A stretch of DNA of 64,000 nucleotides from Phycomyces blakesleeanus NRRL 1555(-). Taxonomy: Eukaryota; Mucoromycota; Mucoromycetes; Mucorales; Phycomycetaceae. The DNA is taken from NCBI RefSeq assembly GCF_001638985.1, contig NW_017265177.1:1-64000 (forward strand), written 5' to 3'. A program made the translations under genes and the position numbers. A model generated the notes under the pieces. The model did no database searches. It was given only the letters and a program-made list of their open reading frames with translations, and was not told the DNA's origin. Positions 44,961 to 58,200 of the stretch are shown one piece after another. Position 1 is the stretch's first letter. Every line of letters begins with the position of its first letter.

Positions 44961-47440
44961 CTTTTCTTTGGACCTGTATTTTATTCAAAATAACACGCAT
45001 ATATATAAATGCTTTTTACACAGAATACATTATAATATTCTTAAATATCTCAACGGTTTCAAATTTAATTCTTTTGTTATGATGATGGATAATGTGTCTC
45101 ACTATTCTAGAAATACTTTACCAGCTATTATTACATCTATTGCAGTGAGAGTACATAGTGTGTGTGTTTTGAGATGACAGGAATGCATATTTTAATTATA
45201 CTGAATCATGAATTATTGTTTTCATTATCAAAAAACGATTGCTACAAACATTTCATCTACTGCGATTTTAAAACATATTAAATTTAAATTATTTTGCGTT
45301 ATGTCTTTATTTTATTGTTAAATGAATATGGTTGGATTATTAACGCAAACCAGTATCTAGAAAACATGTAGCAGCAATGAAGTAGTATCAGAGTTAGATT
45401 ACTGACCACCACAACCCCTGGTACCTACCATTATCTTCATCTATGTGACTTAGTGTATTAGCATTATTGTTTTAATATATATGTGAAAGAAAAATTGTCG
45501 CATATGCTTGAACTACATCAAAGTAAAACATATACAAATTGGTATTAATTTACATTGCTACATCCAAAAAGATGTTCCCTTTAAATACTATGATCCGGTA
45601 AATATTTAATGATTGGTTTTTCTTTTTTACCGTATTGTCAACCCAAATGCATATGTCACCAATATATCAAAGTACAAGTATAATACTGTGTAATTCGGGC
45701 AGCTCCATTTCTTTGTTTCTTTTCTTTCTTCTTATTCTAAATCCAAAAATGTCAAAAAATGACTTGTATTTTACTATCTAGCAGAATATATATTCCAGAG
45801 TTAAGGAAGCCAAAAAAGCGAGATTCAACTAAAAAATTAACAAAAAAAAAAGAGAGACGGTTGATGACCTTTGCAGTTTTTATATTGTTTAACGTAACAA
45901 GTTAACTACAAGCGAGTGAGAGTAGTAGAATACGTTAAAACAACTAGATATTCAGTCCTCGTCGTGGTCTCTATAATGTTGGCTGCATAAATAAGGTCGC
46001 TGATTATCACTTTCGACATAACATCACAGCATCTCGGCTTTGAGTATTTTTTGAGAATTATTACGGTCTTGACTAAATATATACACGGGTATAAGAAGAA
46101 AAAGAGAAAAGCATAGTTTAATTACTGTAGCTCACAATGTTGTTTTTTGTTGCTGCTGTTTTCGTCACAAGTGATACAAGATTAAACTAAATATCCACTG
46201 ATTTCACAGTATGTACAATCTTATCAGACTTCTGCTATTTACAGTGATAGATATTTATACTACTCTCCACCGCTCTTTCAATTTTTGTTTCTTATACAGT
46301 ACTATCTCTGGTAAAACAGCTTGATATAAATATGTCATCATAGATATTTTCTACAGTTAATTAGTTATCATAATATTAAAAGAAAGAAAATCTGTCGGCT
46401 GTACTTATCACCCTTCATAGTATTGCAGATATATACATATATTTCTAAGGATTAATATCGACTAATATACACCACATGCAGCCTAACAAGTATATAAGAT
46501 AAAACAATTATAATAATGTGCCTCCATCATACAAGAGTGCGTGTCGCGGATTGTTTTCTGATTAACAAACATCAAAACTGGCTTATTCTTTTGGTGTACG
46601 ATTACTCTTTTCAAAAATATAACATGTATATGTTTATGTGTGTGTGTGTAAATTTAGTAATCTCGACTGTTCTTGTCATGTCATCTTTAAATGACGATGA
46701 AAATAAAACGAAAATTGTTAAAAAAAGATGCACACGCACAGTAAAACGAAACATAAATAAATAAGAATATTTTTTCTGCAAAAAAATAACCCCCTGTCTC
46801 ATTCCACAATAGGAATTATTGCACCAATGACTATAATAAAAATTGTATTTTTTTATTAGAAATCTTTAACCTCTTATCAGGAATTCTAAAGAATAACAAA
46901 TATATATAGACATACTTCTTGTAATTGAAATTATTTGAACAATGTGGGTTTGGCCTTGGTTAAAGGACGAGAAAGATTCCAAAAAACAAATAAAATTATA
47001 AAAAACAAATATCGGTTTCAGTTGGAATTTATAAAATATAATTTTTTTTTGCTTTTTTTTCAAGAAATCAATAATTTACCAAAAAATAAAATTCATACAA
47101 TTTTACTTTTTTCACCTTCTACTGATTGTATCTGTATGCTTTTTGGTTCTATCGATAGCTAATAGAGAAGAGTAACAGAAAAGTGGCATTAGAGGCGCAT
47201 TGTCGGTCTTTAGAATTTTTCGGAGTTTGAATTAAGCTACGATTAGATGGCCGCCGGGATTTGGTATAGTGGGCAGGTTGGTAGAAAATTAAAATAAATC
47301 GAATATTGCTGCTCAAGCAGAATATCATCACTATCTATATATATTAGAAGAAGAAGAAAAATTGAATTAATCTATAAACAATACATGTCTTTGCTCACAT
47401 ATTCATCTATGTGATAAAATGATGTCAAAATAAAAAAAAA
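44961..47440. other. AT-rich gene-free stretch
   Basis: About 2.5 kb, very A/T-rich, stop codons in every frame, several (TA)n and A-runs (for example 45838-45851). No gene, RNA or paired terminal repeat could be supported. Confidence 0.45.
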
Positions 47441-47564
47441 TTGGTGTAGACAGACTAAAAGTTCAAAAAAAGTGCAAAAGAAGAATAAATTTTAAGTCAT
47501 ATCATTGGGCAAGAGTTTTAATTTATTTTGGTCTTTTTTTGAGCTTTTAGTCTGTCCACACCAA
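47441..47564. mobile_element. Small fold-back / MITE element
   Basis: 124 bp. Left end TTGGTGTAGACAGACTAAAA; right end is the reverse complement with two differences in the outer 31 bases (TTGGTGTGGACAGACTAAAA then GCTCAAAAAAAG). No coding capacity. A duplicated target site is not obvious because the left flank is an A-run, so the superfamily is open. Confidence 0.65.
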
Positions 47565-47680
47565 GTGATCAAACATTTACCTCTAATTCTGAAAAAAAAT
47601 TGTGACTACTTGCATATACAATAAAAAGTAAATATTAAAAATAGAAAAAATAATGAGAAAAATAAGAGGTAAAAATGCTA

Positions 47681-47714
47681 TTGTCTTTAATTAATGCTTA
47701 TTAATTAAAGACAA
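47681..47714. repeat. Perfect 14-bp inverted repeat
   Basis: TTGTCTTTAATTAA (47681-47694) and TTAATTAAAGACAA (47701-47714) around the 6-bp loop TGCTTA. Lies in non-coding AT-rich DNA 120 bp right of the fold-back element. Confidence 0.8.
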
Positions 47715-48147
47715 AAAAGGGAAAATATTAAATGATTTTTTTTTTACTGTTAACTTGGTATTTAAACTATGAAGCAATCAAATCTATTGCTTTTTTGAGA
47801 TTCTATCACTTGCTTTACCTTGATTAATATAAAAGTCAGATTTTGAAAATTTTTATCTTACTTTATTTTGTTGAGAGTCGCGACTGAAAATAATATGCTT
47901 GAATAAAGCAATAACTATTATAGTTTCTTTATTTAATATATTAATCATTTTATATGATTAGTATAAAAACATAACATTTGCCAGAACTATAAAGATAATA
48001 CTAATCTATTAATTGTTCTCGAATAATACATGGAATAATTAATCACTCAAAAATATAATCTTACTAAAATATATAATTCTTACTAATTTTTTTTTTAAAA
48101 AAATTAAAAGATTCTATCATGATATATAAAACTAAAAAAAACCCAAA

Positions 48148-48217
48148 CATATACTCTATTGAGAATTGAACGCCGGACCTGGCTTGAAGTAGTAACAGCG
48201 CTTACCACTTAACCTAA
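48148..48217 (-). other. Degenerate tRNA-like sequence (tRNA pseudogene or SINE head)
   Basis: The minus strand reads TAGGTTAAGTGGTAAGCGCT, resembling a D-arm/box A, then about 20 bases of a disturbed anticodon arm, then GGCGTTCAATTCTC, resembling a T-arm/box B. Spacing between the boxes (about 36 bp) is close to that of a tRNA gene, but the T-stem does not pair and the anticodon loop is too long, so it is not a working tRNA. Confidence 0.35.
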
Positions 48218-48796
48218 ATATAAGTAAGGTTAAACAAAAATAAAAATGTATATCTCTGACACAAATGTTGGTGCTTGCAAAATATGACATGGTTACTCTA
48301 TTGCTCTGTCTAATGGTTTTCATGATATGTCTTTGATGTCACCGTACTTTTATAATATATATTATATTAGTAACTAATTTAGTTGAAAAATTAAAATATT
48401 ATAATAAGCCTAATATATGTTTCTTTTTTTTAAAAATATAGGTTTGAGGATTATGTTGTGCATCTATAAAGAGAGATTACTATGGCAGGACTTTGTGTTA
48501 GACAATGGCTGTTTGGTCTAGAACTGGATATTTAAAGATATACTAAAAGTAAGAATTTTTAAAAATTATGTGTGATAGGATGGGATCATTTTCATTGAGG
48601 AAGGTGTTGAAGGTATAAGTATATAGATATCATGTGCATGCAAAAGTAAAAAGACAGTTCTGAGAATAGTAGTATATGTCACTTCAGATATAAAAGAACA
48701 GAGTATATGGGTTCCGAGTGCTGAAGTTTGATTATATGGTTATTATTTTTATTTTTATTTTTCAGTAGTGATAAAATAAGAAAGATAGTATGATTG

Positions 48797-49270
48797 GTAT
48801 TGTCGACTTTGAAAGCAGTGCGAGGTTGTTGTTGGTACAGGGTTGAAAAAAGAAAACAATAGAGTGGCGATGACTGTCGCCTTTGAACGCAGTGCGAAGT
48901 TGTTGTTAGTACAGGGTTGAAAAAAGAAAACAATAGAGTGGCGATGACTGTCGCCTTTGAGAGCAGTGCGAAGTTGTTGTTAGTACAGGGTTGAAAAAAG
49001 AAAACAATAGAGTGGCGATGACTGTCGACTTTGGGAGCAGTGCGAAGTTGTTGTTGGTACAGGGTTGAAAAAAGAAAAGAATAGAGTGGCGATGACTGTC
49101 GCCTTTGAACGCAGTGCGAAGTTGTTGTTAGTACAGGGTTGAAAAAAGAAAAGAATAGAGTGGCGATGACTGTCGCCTTTGAACGCAGTGCGAAGTTGTT
49201 GTTAGTACAGGGTTGAAAAAAGAAAAGAATAGAGTGGCGATGACTGTCGCCTTTGAACGCAGTGCGAAGC
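48797..49270. repeat. 74-bp tandem repeat, about 6.4 units
   Basis: TGACTGTCGCCTTTGAACGC recurs with starts at 48871, 48945, 49019, 49093, 49167 and 49241 (exactly 74 bp apart), with a diverged first unit from 48797. Each unit holds GTTGTTGTTAGTACAGGGTTG and AATAGAGTGGCGA. Neighbouring units differ by only one to four bases. The minus strand is open across the whole array but has no ATG start and the phase shifts each unit, so it is not called as a gene. Confidence 0.95.
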
Positions 49271-52200
49271 TTATAGGGACACAAAGGTTTGACCAAGGGC
49301 TTATTTTTTGTTAGAGCCGCATATACAGTGAACAGTCGTCAAAAAGATAAAATAAAGAGTATTTCATTTTTTATTTTATTTTTCAAAAGAGTGCGCTTCC
49401 TTTTCGTATTGCGTCGCTTTCGGTCCACTTTGAGTTGCAATACAATATGAATGACGATCCCCAACAGGAATGAAGATCCTCGACTGGGATGGCGGAATGT
49501 CGAAAGAAGATTCAAGCCATCGTTAAAAAGATTTTTTTTTTGTTTTGGTTACAGCACAGTGAAGGGTTTTGAATACACAGTCCTCTCTCAACGATTGTAA
49601 GTGAGTACCATACGGTCTTTAAACCTTCGTATGGGTAACAGTATCCCTGTCAATGGACCCTGCTATGATTCTTTCACTTGTGGGTACACAAAGGGTGTCT
49701 GCACCACCGATCAGTAATAACAGTTTACAAAAAAAAGACTTTTGTTTGTAGGAAGTCGTAGGCTCTAATTTACCAATGAGCCTCTACACAGTCTACAAGA
49801 AGACATAAAAAGCAAACCACCTTATACTCTATATTTTATAATGGTACAGCCAAGATATCGGTGGACAAGCTGGTTTGTGCGTCTATATGTGAAGAAAGAC
49901 TGGGATGTATACACTGCACATATACACCTTGGAGACAGGTATTTAACCCCCAAAAAAAAAAGAAAAAATGCCCTTATTAATTTAAATTTTCCCATTTTTT
50001 TTTTCTTTTTTACTTCTTTACACCAATTTACTATCATAATTTTAATTAATAAATCTGAAACAAAGACTTCAAGTATGCTATTTAATGGAACACATAAAAA
50101 GTATCCTATGTATTTTTCTTTTCTCTTAAAGGGCAATATAAAATATCATGACATATATTACACAGCCGTCCATTTCAAGAGTGTCTGCCAAAGTCATTGC
50201 CTTTTTTTTTTGGAAAAAAGATTGTGGCTTTATTTGTACTCCACTCTTTGCTTCCAGCGTATGCTTGTAATGTCAGAATATAGGACGGCTTTCTTCATAT
50301 AAACGTTTATACAAGCTGATATTCTGTTATGTAGAGCATATATAGATATATAGCTATTCTATAATGTCTCTTATGCTAAATAATATTCTCTTTTCTTTAA
50401 AAAAAATATCTCTAACTTTTGAACACTCCAAATTGATGCCTTTTGGAGTGTCTGGTTTATGTATTCAACTAAAAAAAAATTGTACTTTTAGAAACAACTC
50501 GTATTTTTGCTATTGGGCATTTAAAGAGCTTATTGAAGTGGTGCAAGTTTCCCGAATTTCAGGGTTCTATGCTTTTTGAGAGTGAAAAAATCGGATATTT
50601 TGATCAAAATTCGAGTAATTGTAATATAATAAACCTCGAAGAGGTGGATCACAATGTGTCTCACCAGGTTACTTAAAGCCAAAAAAAAAACATTGCTTAT
50701 TTGATTCGATTTTTAATTTTCTATAATTGAAAAGCTATGATTACCATTGGTGTGCATTTGCATATGCTTGTAGAAATCTTAAAAAATATCATTTCCAGTA
50801 CACTCATATTTAATCGACCATAGAAAAGGTTCATTTATACAAAGGCTCCGTGCTTCAAACTAAAATAGTCTCAAGCGAACCAAAGCTAGACTATGAACCT
50901 CAAAGTAATAAGTGGAATCATACTATACAGTACTGTAGCGCATTATATTGTATTACAAAACAAAAGTTATAAATCAAAGCCTTTAATCCAACAGAGTATT
51001 ATTTCTAGGTTATTCGTGCATCCAGTTGAGTTTGGTATACAAGCGCAAAATATCAAAAGCACTAGATCCTATAAATCGATAATTAGTAATCGATAGCGTC
51101 TTGCTCCCAACCAAACAAAACCTATACGTTCAGTAGCAGTAGATTGTCTCTTTGCTTTCATATTGTGCCGTCAGTCAGTCTGAGCAATAACAGAAAAAAA
51201 TAGTAAATAAGCAGAGCCTTTAAAAGGTGATTTATATATATGTAATAGCCATTTTACTAGCTTGATCTATCTGTGACCAGGCTAGCACAATTGCAAGCAC
51301 CACTACTTTTTCATGGTGTATAATGTAACTTATATAAATAATTATAATTATCGATAGAATGGTGTATATTTGAACACATATAAATGTAAAGTGTTTCAGG
51401 CAGTTGGGTTATGCTGTATTAATTTCTCAGTTGGATTATGATTGGTTTATAAAGTAGTACAAACCAAGGTCGATTGACAAACACTAGGCTAGACCCTGTT
51501 CTTCTTTTTACTTTTATTTTACTCTAAGAACGATGCTTTAACTTGAGGTACCAACGACTTTCAATAGTCAGGCTGTCAATCCCTTCATACTGAAGCACTG
51601 AAAGTACTTTTATTTCAAGAAAGTATTCCTACACTTTGTGTTTATTAACTCAAGACACTGGTGAAAAAGCTAGAAGAAAAATGGAAGTCTTTCACACGAA
51701 AGAAAAGAAAAGATATAAGCAGCAATTTTTTTCGGGGGTGCTTCTTAAACTAATAAAGTCACAGCATGTGAAACAAACAAACAAGAAAACAAACAAATAA
51801 ATATACACAAGACTTTAATTAAAGCTTTATAATCAACACAACTTTACACTTCTTTATTGTAGTTTAACGTCTAGCCGATTAATACTTTGTATATCAGTAG
51901 TACAGCTAAAATGAACACAGAGGCATATATAGTGTCTCGACAAGTGGCTGTTCAAAAGCATAAGCCTTGTTAACAGAATCACAACAGAAAGTAGAATAAA
52001 AAAGGGGATGGGGGTCCATAGCAACTGAATAATTTGACATGCATATAGTCCACCAATCGGAAGACATCATTTAAATGTTTTCATGCTAAAGTAAAGTCTG
52101 GACCACTATTGCTACTATGCTCCTCTAAGCCCCATGACACATGTGATGCTGCACGGACAGCACGGACCTTATGTGACATAAAAAGAACTAAAACAAAAAA

Positions 52201-52849
52201 AGAGGCAAAAGAAAAAAACAAAAAGTAAAACAAGTGCCTGCACAGCACGTCCTTCAGAATATAAGTGATACTTCTTTAAAACCCAAAACCCATATTTTAA
52301 GCATAGATATTAAATAAAGAAGTAAAATAGTAATAATATATACATGCTGTCAAGGCTAAAAGATAAAAGAAAACCGAAAAAGGAATAAGAAAAAAACCGA
52401 ATTTTATAATATATTATCAAACTATCATAATAAAAATAATAAAAAAGAACAGCAACTCATGATTGAGACGTCATGAGTTTTATAAAAAAAAAAACACCTA
52501 TCCAAACAGAACGCGTCAAAACAACTCTCTTCCACATACCATTAATACTTTATACACTTCTTTACTGCTCTCTCACAAACTGCTTTAATCAACATAGACG
52601 TTAAAGACGAATCATGACCAATACAAATCCATTTTGCTAGTCAAATCTCAGGCTTTTATCATATGTAAAACAGTCAGTAGCAAGATATAAGACAACATGT
52701 CAAAGCCAGTACACAGCAAAAATGAAATACTGAGGTCCAACACTGGTTTGACCATCAATCCATCCAAAGCCTATTCACGCTCAGAAACAAGATATAAACT
52801 GACAGGACTTACTATATTTCAAGGAGTATATGATATTTATCAAAGACAC
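49271..52849. other. AT-rich gene-free stretch before the satellite
   Basis: About 3.6 kb without a supportable gene. Less AT-rich islands at 49390-49500 and 52080-52260 (with repeated CAGCACG pieces) show no readable frame. A few poly-A/T runs; no paired terminal repeats noticed. Confidence 0.4.
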
Positions 52850-53060
52850 ACATTGTGAAGATTATATTTGTCTAGTCTTTTGACAAACAAGGTCAACGAT
52901 AAAAAATAAGATCTCCATCCAGGCCTACAGGTATATAAAGGCTCGTTGATTAATCATTCACTGTCTTTGATATTTCTTTAGGGACTTTTCAGGCAAAGTC
53001 AAGCAATCAAGAACAGGTTTCCATCCAGGGCCACAGGTACACCAAGACTCGAGGAGCATA
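52850..53060 (-). repeat. Diverged edge units of the 107-bp satellite
   Basis: Pieces such as TCCATCCAGG..CACAGGTA and TTTTGTATGCTTCTAGTGCC are recognisable but strongly mutated copies of the unit that becomes regular from about 53060. Orientation as in the array that follows. Confidence 0.6.
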
Positions 53061-55119
53061 TGCTCATTGTCTTTTGTATGCTTCTAGTGCCTTCCGTCCA
53101 GGTCAAGCATCAGGGATCCGATCAGAGTCCACGGTTATCAGGTATATCAAAACTCGATGAGCAGTTACTCATTTGTTTTTGTATATTTGTAGTATCCATT
53201 CCATCCAGGTCAAGCTTCAAGGTCCAGGTCAAGGTCCACGGTTTTCAGGTATATCAAAACTCTATGAGCAGTTACTCACTTGTTTTTGTATATTTGTAGT
53301 ATCCATTCCATCCAGGTCAAGCTTCAAGGTTCACGTCAAGGTCCACGGTTTTCAGATCAAGGTCCACGGTTTCAGGTATATCAAAACTCGATGAGCAGTT
53401 ACTCACTTGTTTTTGTATATTTGTAGTATTCATTCCATCCAGGTCAAGCTTCACGGTTAACGTCAAGGTCCACGGTTTTCAGGTCAAGGTCCACGGTTTC
53501 AGGTATATCAAAACTCGATGAGCAGTTACTCACTTGTTTTTGTATATTTGTAGTATTCATTCCATCCAGGTCAAGCTTCACGGTTAACGTCAAGGTCCAC
53601 GGTTTCCAGATCAAGGTCCACGGTTTTCAGGTATATCAAAACTCGATGAGCAGTTACTCACTTGTTTTTGTATATTTGTAGTATCCATTCCATCCAGGTA
53701 AAGCTTCAAGGTTCAGGTCAAGGTCCACGGTTTCAGGTATATCAAAACTCTATGAGCAGTTACTCACTTGTTTTTGTATATTTGTAGTATCCATTCCATC
53801 CAGGTCAAGCTTCAAGGTTCAGGTCAAGGTCCACGGTTTTCAGGTATATCAAAACTAGATGAGTAGTTACTCACTTGTTTTTGTATATTTGTAGTATCCA
53901 TTCCATCCAGGTAAAGCTTCAAGGTTCAGGTCAAGACCCACGGTTTCAGGTATATCAAAACTCGATGGGCATTTACTCACTTGTTTTTGTATATTTCTAG
54001 TATCCATTCCATCCAGGTCAAGCTTCAAGGTTCAGGTCAAGGTCCACGGTTTTCAGGTATATCAAAACTCGATGAGCAGTTACTCACTTGTTTTTGTATA
54101 TTTCTAGTATCCATTCCATCCAGGTCAAGCTTCAAGGTTCAGGTCAAGGTCAGCGGGTTCAGGTCGAGGTCCACGGTTTCAGGTATATCAAAACTAGATG
54201 AGTAGTTACTCACTTGTTTTTGTATATTTGTAGTATCCATTCCATCCAGGTAAAGCTTCAAGGTTCAGGTCAAGACCCACGGTTTCAGGTATATCAAAAC
54301 TCGATGGGCATTTACTCACTTGTTTTTGTATATTTCTAGTATCCATTCCATCCAGGTCAAGCTTCAAGGTTCAGGTCAAGGTCCACGGTTTTCAGGTATA
54401 TCAAAACTCGATGAGCAGTTACTCACTTGTTTTTGTATATTTCTAGTATCCATTCCATCCAGGTCAAGCTTCAAGGTTCAGGTCAAGGTCCACGGTTTTC
54501 AGATCAAGGTCCACGGTTATCAGGTATATCAAAACTCGATGGGCATTTACTCACTTGTTTTTGTATATTTGTAGTATCTATTCCATCCAGGTCAAGCTTC
54601 AAGGTTCACGTCAAGGTCCACGGTTTTCAGATCGAGGTCCACGGTTTCAGGTATATCAAAACTAGATGAGTAGTTACTCACTTGTTTTTGTATATTTGTA
54701 GTATCCATTCCGTCCAGGTCAAGCATCAGGGATCCGATCAGAGTCCACGGTTATCAGGTATATCAAAACTCGATGGGCATTTACTCACTTGTTTTTGTAT
54801 ATTTCTAGTATCCATTCCATCCAGGTCAAGCTTCAAGGTCCAGGTCAAGGTCCACGGTTTTCAGGTATATCAAAACTCGATGAGCAGTTACTCACTTGTT
54901 TTTTTATATTTCTAGTATCCATTCCATCCAGGTCAAGCTTCAAGGTTCAGGTCAAGGTCCACGGTTTTCAGGTATATCAAAACTCGATGAGCAGTTACTC
55001 ACTTGTTTTTGTATATTTCTAGTATCCATTCCATCCAGGTCAAGCTTCAAGGTTCAGGTCAAGGTCAACGGTTTTCAGATCAAGGTCCACGGTTTCAGGT
55101 ATATCAAAACTCGATGGGC
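53061..55119 (-). repeat. Homogeneous 107-bp satellite array (subtype A, reverse orientation)
   Basis: About 18 units carrying ACTCACTTGTTTTTGTATAT, CATTCCATCCAGGTCAAGC and TATCAAAACTCGATGAGCAG. Basic period 107 bp; several units are about 20 bp longer through an extra copy of the TCAAGGTCCACGGTTTTCAG segment. Units are nearly identical, some groups (53840-54220 and 54180-54560) more so, suggesting higher-order duplication of two- to three-unit blocks. The plus strand carries long overlapping ORFs purely because the unit lacks stops; not genes. The strand is assigned relative to the right arrays. Ends at the assembly gap. Confidence 0.95.
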
Positions 55120-55219
55120 NNNNNNNNNNNNNNNNNNNNNNNNNNNNNNNNNNNNNNNNNNNNNNNNNNNNNNNNNNNNNNNNNNNNNNNNNNNNNNNNN
55201 NNNNNNNNNNNNNNNNNNN
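55120..55219. other. Assembly gap, 100 N
   Basis: Exactly 100 Ns, the conventional size for a gap of unknown length. It falls exactly where the satellite changes orientation, so the true distance and even the join itself are uncertain. Confidence 0.98.
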
Positions 55220-58200
55220 ATGGGGAGCACAAATTTGTTACTTGATCCTTGATATCAAATACATAAAAAAGATATAGGTGTCGGTGAATTTCTCAAAAGC
55301 CTTTTATATCTTTAACCAGCTTAAATTATTTGGCTTCAACTACACATATACTTCTTATATAAAGCAAGTAGTACTGAGTGGTCAAAAATTGTTGTATACC
55401 TAGAATCCATACCTAAAACTAAAGTTTTAATGTTTAGCATTAAATATGACTGTAAGGTCCTATAGAAACAGCATAAAGTAGTTATTGAAACAAATACATA
55501 TGCAGGTATATGATACTCGAGCCCGAAATCTTGATCGTTGGGCTTGTCTGTTTAAAATAATATACAAAAATAATTTGTAGTAATATATCCAAAGAAACTG
55601 GTATACCTGTAACCCTTGATAGAGATTGAGTTTTTTAGCGTTGGGTTTTGCTGTCGAAATAGTAAAAAAAGACAAATAAAAAAAAAGACAAATATAGCTG
55701 TGGCCCACAATAGAGAGTAGAATACTGATACCTGGTATCGGCTGTAAAAAAAATTAGTAAATACAATTTTCAGTGAGAAAATTTTAAAAACCCCTCCTAT
55801 GTCTTTAATCCTTAATAAAGAATAGAACCATGATAATTGACCTAAACTACGAAGAGAAAAAAAAATAAGCAAATACAAGCATCATTCAAAGAAAAATGGG
55901 CAACTAAACAATGTATACCTGTAACATATGAATAAGAGTTAGACAATGATCTTTGACACCAACTGTGAAATTATAAGTATTTATAACCATCAGTGAATAG
56001 ATTCACAAAGAGACTTGTATACCTACGGCCCATGATGTAGAGCAGAGCCATAAATTTTGGACTTGGCGATTAAAAGACTAGACAAATAAAAGCGACAAGT
56101 ATTAACTGCTTAAAGAGTCATGTATACATATAGCCCAAAATGGGCAGCGGAATATTGATCGTTCGCCCTGGTGGTAAATAGACTAAAAAAAGAAAGCCAA
56201 CAATAAGTATATGTTCAAAAAGAAATATATACCTGTGATCATGAATAAATACTCAAAACTTGATTGTTGGCTTAAAATATATAAAAAAAAAAGCTAGACA
56301 AAATAATAGTTGATAGCTAAATACTAAACGAGACATGTGTATCTTATACCCTGGATGTATGGTGAAACCTTAATCGTTGGTTTTGACTATGTCAAGATAA
56401 CTAAAAACAACAACCAGTAAGTAGATGCTCAATATATATATATATACTGGAGAACTTGGACGGGCAACAGAGGCTTTATAGTTTGGCTTTGACTGTGTAA
56501 ACACTAGAATAATCTAATTGATAGTAAGAAAATATTTAAAGAGCTTTGTATACCTGAGGATTTTTATGGAGAGTGAAACCTTGATAGCTGGTTTTTGCCG
56601 TAAAAAGTATGGGAATATACAGCTTAAAGTAACTAAAGGCTCAAAGAGACTTGTATGTCTATGACTGTAGGAAAATGTCGGAATATTAATCGTTGGTCTT
56701 TACTATGAAAACACTAGAAAAATACACCTAATAGTAAGTAAATTCTCGGAAATATATATATACCTATGGTTGGAGATGTAGGTCAAAACCGTGACTGTTG
56801 ACATGAGCTGTGAAGATTCTGGACATATAAAACAGGCTGTAAGTAAATGGTGTAATAAAGATGTATGCCTGTAGCCCTGGATGGAAATCGGACGCCTAAT
56901 CGTTGGTATGAACTGTGAAATTACTAGAAAAATTAAAACTGATAGTAAGAACATATTCCAATAAAAAAACCTTGTATGTCTATAAGCCTTGATGGAGACT
57001 AGAGCCGTGAGGGCTAGCATAGAATGTAAAAAAGAAAAAGAAAAAAAAAAGATTAAATAGATAGAATCAGTAGTAAAGTAATATTTAAATACACTTATAT
57101 ATCTAAGACGTTGAATTAATAGCAGGATCTTGATCGTTGACCAGGACTCTAAAAACGCTTGATAAATGTCATTGGCTGTAAAAAAGTAATCTAAGAATCT
57201 TATATACCTTTACCCAATAATGTTAAGTGGAAACTTGATAACGACCAAAGACTTGATCAATGGACTTGAATGTGCAAACGCCAGAGAAATTCAGTCGATA
57301 TTAAAAAAATCAAAGATACATGGATATCTTCAACCCTTCCCGGAAAGCTGAAGCTTGATCGTTGGACTCGGATTTAAAATACTAATCAAATGTAATCGAT
57401 AATAAATAAATGTTCAAAATAAACGGTGATACCTGTGGCTCATGGTTGAGAGTAGGAAATTTATCCCTTGACCTATATATTAAAAGCAATAGGCAATAGC
57501 AGCCGGCAGTCCTAAAAGGACAATTATACTTGAATGTCTGTGAACCTGGGTGGAGACTAAACTCTTGAACCTTGGTGTGGACTATGGTATGACTAGATAA
57601 ATATGATGGATGACAGAAAGATATTCAAAGGAGGGTGTACGCCTGTTACCTCGACGAATAGCAGAAACTTGATCATCAGCGTTGACTGTAAAATTATTAG
57701 ACAATTTCAATAAGCAATGATTAACTATTAAAAAAAAAGCATATATACCTTTTACCCTAGATGAGCAGCGGAATCTCAATTAGTAGCCTTGACTATGAAA
57801 AGACTAGACAAATATAGCAGACACCAAGCAAATGCTCAAAGAGGTATATATACCAGTAACCCTGCATGAACTATGGAATCTTGGGTGTTGGCCTCAATTG
57901 TGAAAAGACTACCGAACTAAAGCTGGTAATAGGTAAATACCCAAAGATACTGGTATACCTAACATCCAAGAAGGAGAGTGGCATCTTGATTGTTGGCCTT
58001 TTCTGTGAGTAGACTAAAGAAACACAATTGGCAGTAAGTAAATACTAAAAAGTGGCAGTATATCAGTGATTTTTGACGGGGATTTGAACCTTGACTGTTG
58101 AATTGAACTGTAAAAAGACTGCTTCAAACAGCTATCAATATGTTAATGGGTAAAGAAAGCCACTTGTATCCCTGTAAATCTATGCGGAAATCGGGCTCTT

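Noticed and set aside
48679..49296. 205-codon minus-strand ORF over the 74-bp array
   Set aside because: Starts on TTG, cycles through all three frames of the same repeat and encodes only translated minisatellite.
49841..50302. 153-codon plus-strand ORF
   Set aside because: Aromatic- and Lys-rich translation of poly-T/poly-A stretches, no motif, equally open on the other strand.
53061..55100. Chain of overlapping plus-strand ORFs of 70-118 codons (MFLYISSIHSIQVKLQG type)
   Set aside because: They repeat with the 107-bp satellite period, shift phase from unit to unit and have no independent start, splice or conservation signal; they exist because the unit lacks stops.
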